NCBI GenBank assembly: GCA_964512765.1
Contig: CAZEKF010000037.1
Span: 1-5,035 of the forward strand
From: GW2011-AR15 sp964512765
GTDB taxonomy: Archaea > Nanobdellota > Nanobdellia > Woesearchaeales > GW2011-AR15
Direction: 5' to 3'
Length of the DNA stretch: 5,035 bases
Each line of letters starts with the position of its first letter. Position 1 is the stretch's first letter. Positions 1-2,603 of the stretch are shown here, one piece after another. The notes below the pieces were generated by a model. The model had not been told where the DNA came from. It made no database searches and saw only the letters and a program-made list of their open reading frames with translations. The position numbers were made by a program, and so were the translations under genes.

Positions 1-468
1 GCCAATTCATCTGCGGGTCTAACAGACCTGCAGTATTCTTGGCGGAGAATAAAAACTATAACTTTAGCTTGTGTAGCTGGTATTGGTGCGTTTGTTTTAA
101 CTACTCCTTTACAATATGATCAATACAGAGCCACGAATAATGACGTTAAACTCACTGTTTCCAGTCCTGATGAATTGTATATAATACAAGATACAACACC
201 TTACCCAACTGAAGGATTACCAACACCAACTCCTTATTCTGTTAGTACACCTTCTCAAGGGGGTCCAAACATTGAAGATGCTATGACAAATACTCCTGAA
301 TATGTTTATACAGGCCGCCATTTAGTTGAATTAGAACCACGATTGATTAATGCAAGTAAATGCGCTTTTGGATTACTTTTAACAGTTCCACCGTTTATGT
401 CTGCTTTTCTTGGTTTAAAAGCCATTAATTATCTTAAAAGAAAAATATATGAATTTGAAAAAAAATAG
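1..468 (+). CDS. Two-helix membrane protein, 5'-truncated by the window edge
   Basis: Frame 1 is open from the first base to the TAG at 466-468, giving 155 visible residues. No ATG or GTG lies in frame, so the true start is probably upstream; the in-frame TTG at 175 would discard the first hydrophobic segment and is an unlikely start. I see a basic stretch (WRRIK, residues 14-18) followed by a hydrophobic helix at about 17-36. A Pro/Thr-rich polar region follows at about 64-98 (PYPTEG, PTPTP). A second hydrophobic helix lies at about 120-143, ending in a basic tail (LKRK). By the positive-inside rule both ends should be cytoplasmic with the Pro/Thr-rich loop outside. I recognise no family and assign no function. 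The last codons (GAA AAA AAA TAG) overlap the 3' end and terminator of the convergent tRNA gene. Confidence 0.75.
   Translation, partial: ANSSAGLTDLQYSWRRIKTITLACVAGIGAFVLTTPLQYDQYRATNNDVKLTVSSPDELYIIQDTTPYPTEGLPTPTPYSVSTPSQGGPNIEDAMTNTPEYVYTGRHLVELEPRLINASKCAFGLLLTVPPFMSAFLGLKAINYLKRKIYEFEKK
458..465 (-). terminator. Oligo-T terminator of the tRNA-Gln gene
   Basis: Read on the minus strand, eight consecutive T residues follow directly after the discriminator base A73 of the tRNA. Oligo-T runs end archaeal transcripts. On the plus strand the same bases are the AAA codons at the end of the convergent membrane-protein gene, so this stretch serves both. Confidence 0.7.
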
Positions 469-479
469 CCCCGCCAGGA

Positions 480-527
480 CTTTCGTAAGCTGGAGCTTAC
501 GAGTTGTCGTTCGTAAACTCTCAACAC
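480..527 (-). other. tRNA intron in the T loop (59/60), canonical bulge-helix-bulge
   Basis: This is a 48-nt intron. The T stem CCAGG/CCTGG is the exon helix. Loop bases TTCG pair with CGAA near the intron's 3' end to give the 4-bp central helix. Three-nt bulges AAG and AGT lie on opposite strands. Cutting after the second base of each bulge (AA|G and AG|T) yields the 7-nt loop TTCGAAT. The intron body can fold into a 10-bp hairpin, GAGTTTACGA with TCGTAAGCTC, closed by an 8-nt loop. All of this is read directly from the bases; splicing itself is inferred. Confidence 0.9.
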
Positions 528-564
528 TTCGAACCTGGGTCCTCACCTCCAAAGGGTAAGATGA

Positions 565-594
565 AATGCCTATTCAAACATTCAGTTTGAGTAA
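565..594 (-). other. tRNA intron in the D arm (about 22/23), imperfect bulge-helix-bulge
   Basis: This is a 30-nt insertion between CCAA and TCAT of the D arm. It contains a 6-bp hairpin, TCAAAC/GTTTGA, with loop TGAAT. A bulge-helix-bulge can be drawn with GCC (exon) paired to GGC (intron), a 5' bulge AAT and a 3' bulge TTT. The central helix then has three Watson-Crick pairs plus a G-A mismatch. Because of flanking T residues the boundaries could equally be 564-593, with the same mature product. Removal restores a D-arm sequence of ordinary length. Confidence 0.8.
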
Positions 595-638
595 TTGGCC
601 ACTACACTACGGGGCTCTAAACACAATAGAAAAACACA

Positions 639-650
639 TATCTTTTAAAT
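639..650 (-). promoter_or_regulatory. TATA-box candidate for the tRNA-Gln gene
   Basis: The minus strand reads TTTAAAAGATA about 25 to 33 bases upstream of the tRNA 5' end. This is the expected position for an archaeal TATA box whose transcript starts at or just before the mature 5' end. The surroundings are very AT-rich, so the exact box is uncertain. Confidence 0.5.
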
Positions 651-690
651 TTTATTATAATTTTAGTAATTTTACATAAACTACTATTCT

Positions 691-700
691 ATTTATAAAT
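691..700 (+). promoter_or_regulatory. TATA box of the methyltransferase-like gene; probable leaderless start
   Basis: TTTATAAAT (692-700) is centred about 26 bases before the ATG at 722. That places the transcription start at or next to the start codon. No Shine-Dalgarno sequence precedes the ATG, which fits a leaderless archaeal mRNA. The same nonamer occurs upstream of uS15 at 1976-1984. Confidence 0.6.
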
Positions 701-721
701 AAGTTATTTCTACTCTGGCAC

Positions 722-1648
722 ATGCTAGGCCTTATTACAGAAAGATATGAAGCTTTATGTGATATTGTTGATGAGCAAGCAAGGATATCTTTTGATGTAA
801 TTCCACAAAAACGATTGGATTTTGAGTACTTTCCTTTGTTTTTTCCAAAACCTAGTAAGTCAAAGAATCAAAAAAACAATAATATCCAATATAAACTTTT
901 AACTTTTATAGCTATATACACTGCATTACAGTTGGCTTATGATAGAGATAATGTTACAAACATCGATCTTGGTTCAGGAGATTCATTACCACTGTCTGTA
1001 TTAGGCTGTATTGGACTAACCTCAATAGGTATTGAATTACCACGAGATTTCTTTTTTCAGTTTGCATTAAAAACTACTTATGGTCATAAAATTGAGGATT
1101 TAGATAGCAACACACCTCAAGATGTTTTTGAAACAAGACTAGAAACTCAAGAATATCAACATTTTATGCAGCGTTTCATGCCTTTAATTAGAAATCATGA
1201 GCCCAAAATTGATCGAGCAGAAGAGGTACTTTCTTTATTTCAAAATAGTGGACTAATAAAAGGAGATAATATTCAGGTTTATGGAAATGCATTTGACCCA
1301 GATTGTTATGAAGAAATATATGGTAATTTAGAAATTGACAGCCTATTTTTATTTGAAAGTTCTGGTGGTATTAGAAAAGCAACAAATTTAATGAGAGACT
1401 ATATTTTACACAAAAATCCTGAAGCCCTTTTAGTATTATATAGTCCTAGACCACTAGAAAGATATCAACAGTCTGGTCCGTATGAATCCAATTTTGACGG
1501 CCTTGAAACAAAACAGTTAGGCCATAGATTCTATGTAGTGTATCACCAACAAAATACTATAATTAGCTCATTTCTAGATCATCTCTCTGGAATGAACTTT
1601 CAATCAGATGACTGGATATTAGAAAGAGTTGATTCATTAGAAACATAA
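722..1648 (+). CDS. Probable SAM-binding, methyltransferase-like protein of unknown substrate
   Basis: This gene encodes 308 residues and is complete. Residues 79-90 read TNIDLGSGDSLP, preceded by a helix-forming stretch (about 58-73) and followed by SIGIEL (101-106). That is the layout of motif I (hhDhGsG) and the acidic end of strand 2 in class I SAM-dependent methyltransferases, with E105 as the candidate ribose-binding residue. Further on, VYGNAFDPD (186-194) and the hydrophobic strand DSLFLFESSG (206-215) sit where motifs III and IV usually fall. The first 50 residues are less typical and contain a Lys/Asn-rich linker (about 46-55). There is no signal peptide or membrane segment, so it is probably cytoplasmic. 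I cannot name a subfamily or substrate. The ATG is supported by the TATA box about 26 bases upstream. The gene is divergent from the tRNA and followed by its own 54-base gap before the Smr gene. Confidence 0.8.
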   Translation: MLGLITERYEALCDIVDEQARISFDVIPQKRLDFEYFPLFFPKPSKSKNQKNNNIQYKLLTFIAIYTALQLAYDRDNVTNIDLGSGDSLPLSVLGCIGLTSIGIELPRDFFFQFALKTTYGHKIEDLDSNTPQDVFETRLETQEYQHFMQRFMPLIRNHEPKIDRAEEVLSLFQNSGLIKGDNIQVYGNAFDPDCYEEIYGNLEIDSLFLFESSGGIRKATNLMRDYILHKNPEALLVLYSPRPLERYQQSGPYESNFDGLETKQLGHRFYVVYHQQNTIISSFLDHLSGMNFQSDDWILERVDSLET

Positions 1649-1671
1649 TAGATTTTAAAGTACAAAAAGAT

Positions 1672-1680
1672 TTTAAATTA
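1672..1680 (+). promoter_or_regulatory. TATA-box candidate of the smr gene; probable leaderless start
   Basis: TTTAAATTA is centred about 27 bases before the ATG at 1703, and the purine-rich AAAAAGA just upstream could act as a BRE. The ATG lacks a Shine-Dalgarno site, so a leaderless transcript is likely. An alternative box, TTTTAAAG, lies at 1653-1660. Confidence 0.5.
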
Positions 1681-1702
1681 AATACAAAATTCAAATATAA
1701 TA

Positions 1703-1932
1703 ATGAACAATTTACCTGTGATAGACATCCATGGCATGACAAGGAAAGATGCTATCCAGGTGTTAAGGATTAATTTGAAACATTTTCATAACCAAGGTTT
1801 TCATGAAGAATTGTGCACGGCCACGGTCAGGGTATTCTTAGATCTTATGTTAGAGCATTTCTTAAGAAAGTTTATTATGTTAAAGACATCAAACCCACAA
1901 GTAATGATGGAGCTACTATTGCAATCTTTTAA
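1703..1932 (+). pseudogene. Stand-alone Smr-domain protein, split by a one-base frameshift
   Basis: The first frame gives VIDIHG (residues 6-11) and a predicted helix ending in FHEE (33-36). From base 1810 the frame displaced by -1 continues at once with IVHGHGQGILR, then an amphipathic helix, YYVKDIK and finally NDGATIAIF before the TAA at 1930-1932. Together these are the signature parts of an Smr domain: the N-terminal DxHG motif, the HGxGxG loop and the GGxGaT-type C-terminal strand. The restored protein is 76 residues, the usual size of an isolated domain. Smr domains are nucleic-acid-binding and often endonucleolytic. One missing A, making GAAGAATT from GAAGAAATT near 1808-1812, explains the break. 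The -1 frame has a TGA at 1804-1806, so the shift must lie within a few bases after it. The open frame that continues to 2017 has no Smr character and is noise. Causes could be a real mutation, a sequencing error or recoding. Confidence 0.85.
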
Positions 1933-1942
1933 AAAAGGGGTT

Positions 1943-1962
1943 TTAGGGGATTTGTCCCCTAA
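1943..1962 (+). terminator. Perfect 8-bp hairpin after smr, possible transcript end
   Basis: TTAGGGGA, loop TTTG, then TCCCCTAA form a perfect stem 11 bases after the Smr stop codon. No T-run follows it, so it is not a classic bacterial-style terminator. It may instead stabilise or delimit the 3' end, or insulate the uS15 promoter that lies just downstream. A second GGGG at 1937-1940 offers an alternative partner for the CCCC. Confidence 0.4.
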
Positions 1963-1975
1963 CAAAACAATAAAT

Positions 1976-1984
1976 TTTATAAAT
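1976..1984 (+). promoter_or_regulatory. TATA-box candidate of the uS15 gene
   Basis: TTTATAAAT is identical to the box before the methyltransferase-like gene. A start about 26 bases downstream (near 2006) would give uS15 a leader of roughly 75 bases, unlike its probably leaderless neighbours. Confidence 0.5.
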
Positions 1985-2042
1985 AATTCAAATCTCCATC
2001 ATTCTAACAAAAGATAACTTTGTTGTTAAGACATTGTTATGC

Positions 2043-2077
2043 TGGAGGATAAGCGTTATGACTTTTTCTCCAAGGTG
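2043..2077 (+). promoter_or_regulatory. uS15 leader: Shine-Dalgarno site and adjoining hairpin
   Basis: AAGGTG at 2072-2077, six bases before the ATG at 2084, matches the archaeal Shine-Dalgarno consensus (GGAGGTGAT) and decides that start. Just upstream, TGGAGGA (2043-2049) can pair with TTCTCCA (2066-2072) as a 7-bp stem including one G-U pair, reaching the first base of the ribosome site. The GGAGG in the left arm is itself a strong ribosome-binding sequence, nine bases before an out-of-frame ATG at 2058. Confidence 0.5.
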
Positions 2078-2083
2078 TTTAAT

Positions 2084-2539
2084 ATGGCAAGAATGTATTC
2101 AAGAAAAAAAGGTAAGTCAGGTAGTACAAAACCTGTTAAAAAAGGCGGTTATACATGGATGAATTACAAGCCTAAAGAAGCTGAATTATTAGTTATTAAA
2201 CTGGCTAAAGAAGGTAACTCAACATCACAGATAGGGTTAATATTAAGGGATACGTATGGTATACCAGATGTTAAAGCAATAACAAAAAAGTCAATATCTG
2301 ACATACTAAGCAAAAGAGAACTGTTGCCTAAATTACCAGAGAACTTAACTGCACTGTTAAAAAGAGTAGTTGATCTGCAAAAACATTTGGAAGTTAATAA
2401 AAAAGACGTTGTTGCAAAACGAGGATTGCAATTAACAGAATCTAAAATTAACAGACTAGTTAAATACTATAAAAGAACAAGTAGGATACCTGATACTTGG
2501 AAGTACGATCCAAAACGGGTTAATCTGTTAATAGAGTAA
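2084..2539 (+). CDS. rps15: Small-subunit ribosomal protein uS15, archaeal type
   Basis: The 151-residue product starts MARMYSRKKGKSGS, the characteristic archaeal/eukaryotic uS15 (S13e) N-terminus. It continues with the N-terminal extension: a helix ending in LVIKLAKEGNSTSQIGLILR at about 36-55, then DTYGIPDVKAIT at 56-67. The bacterial-like S15 core runs from about 85 to 135 and contains the conserved KRGLQLTESKINRLVKYYKR (residues 112-131). It binds 16S rRNA at the central-domain three-way junction and is an early assembly protein. Length is normal for archaea. The frame is open from an ATG at 2039, but those 15 extra residues (MLEDKRY...) do not belong to the family, and the Shine-Dalgarno site supports 2084. 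The usual archaeal neighbours of this gene are not seen next to it here. It converges on the surface-protein gene. Confidence 0.97.
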   Translation: MARMYSRKKGKSGSTKPVKKGGYTWMNYKPKEAELLVIKLAKEGNSTSQIGLILRDTYGIPDVKAITKKSISDILSKRELLPKLPENLTALLKRVVDLQKHLEVNKKDVVAKRGLQLTESKINRLVKYYKRTSRIPDTWKYDPKRVNLLIE

Positions 2540-2548
2540 ACATTATTA

Positions 2549-2571
2549 TTTCTTTTTATTTTTTGTTTTTT
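2549..2571 (+). terminator. T-rich terminator of the uS15 gene
   Basis: About ten bases after the uS15 stop, the plus strand is almost pure T in successive runs (TTTCTTTTTATTTTTTG, then TTTTTT). This is the expected form of an archaeal transcript end. The bases 2566-2577 (TTTTTTAAAAAA) also form a small palindrome. Confidence 0.6.
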
Positions 2572-2587
2572 AAAAAATTAATATAGA

Positions 2588-2602
2588 ATAAAATAAAAAA
2601 AA
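2588..2602 (-). terminator. T-run terminator of the Cys-rich surface-protein gene
   Basis: On the minus strand, eight T residues (2602-2595) followed by ATTTTATT begin one base after the TAA stop codon (2604-2606). With the T-rich stretch on the other strand, this makes a compact convergent terminator pair. Confidence 0.55.
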
Positions 2603-2603
2603 G

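Larger units (their letters stand above)
466..616 (-). tRNA. tRNA-Gln(UUG) with two non-canonical introns
   Basis: On the minus strand the gene reads from 616 down to 466. The acceptor stem AGCCCCG/CGGGGCT is a perfect 7 bp, with discriminator A73 and no encoded CCA. The D arm starts GTGT-AGTGGCCAA. The anticodon stem TTACC/GGTGA (one G-U pair) closes the loop CTTTGGA, so U33 is followed by anticodon UUG (Gln). The T stem is CCAGG/CCTGG with loop TTCGAAT. This cloverleaf appears only after removing about 30 nt in the D arm (between positions 22 and 23) and 48 nt in the T loop (between 59 and 60), leaving 73 nt. The AG..CCG start, the GTGTAGYGGCCAATCAT-type D arm and A73 are what I recall of archaeal tRNA-Gln. 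The 3' end overlaps the stop codon of the convergent gene. Confidence 0.93.

Noticed and set aside
573..590. A 5-bp stem with loop CTGAATG that resembles a tRNA-Phe (GAA) anticodon arm
   Set aside because: It lies inside the D-arm intron. The stem TTACC/GGTGA with loop CTTTGGA aligns with the acceptor, D and T arms at normal spacing, so the true anticodon is UUG (Gln).
1933..2017. Continuation of the first Smr frame to the stop at 2017
   Set aside because: After residue 36 this frame has no family features, while the -1 frame carries the whole C-terminal half of the Smr domain.
2039..2083. N-terminal extension of uS15 from the ATG at 2039
   Set aside because: Archaeal uS15 begins MARM...; the 15 extra residues match nothing in the family, and AAGGTG sits six bases before the ATG at 2084.
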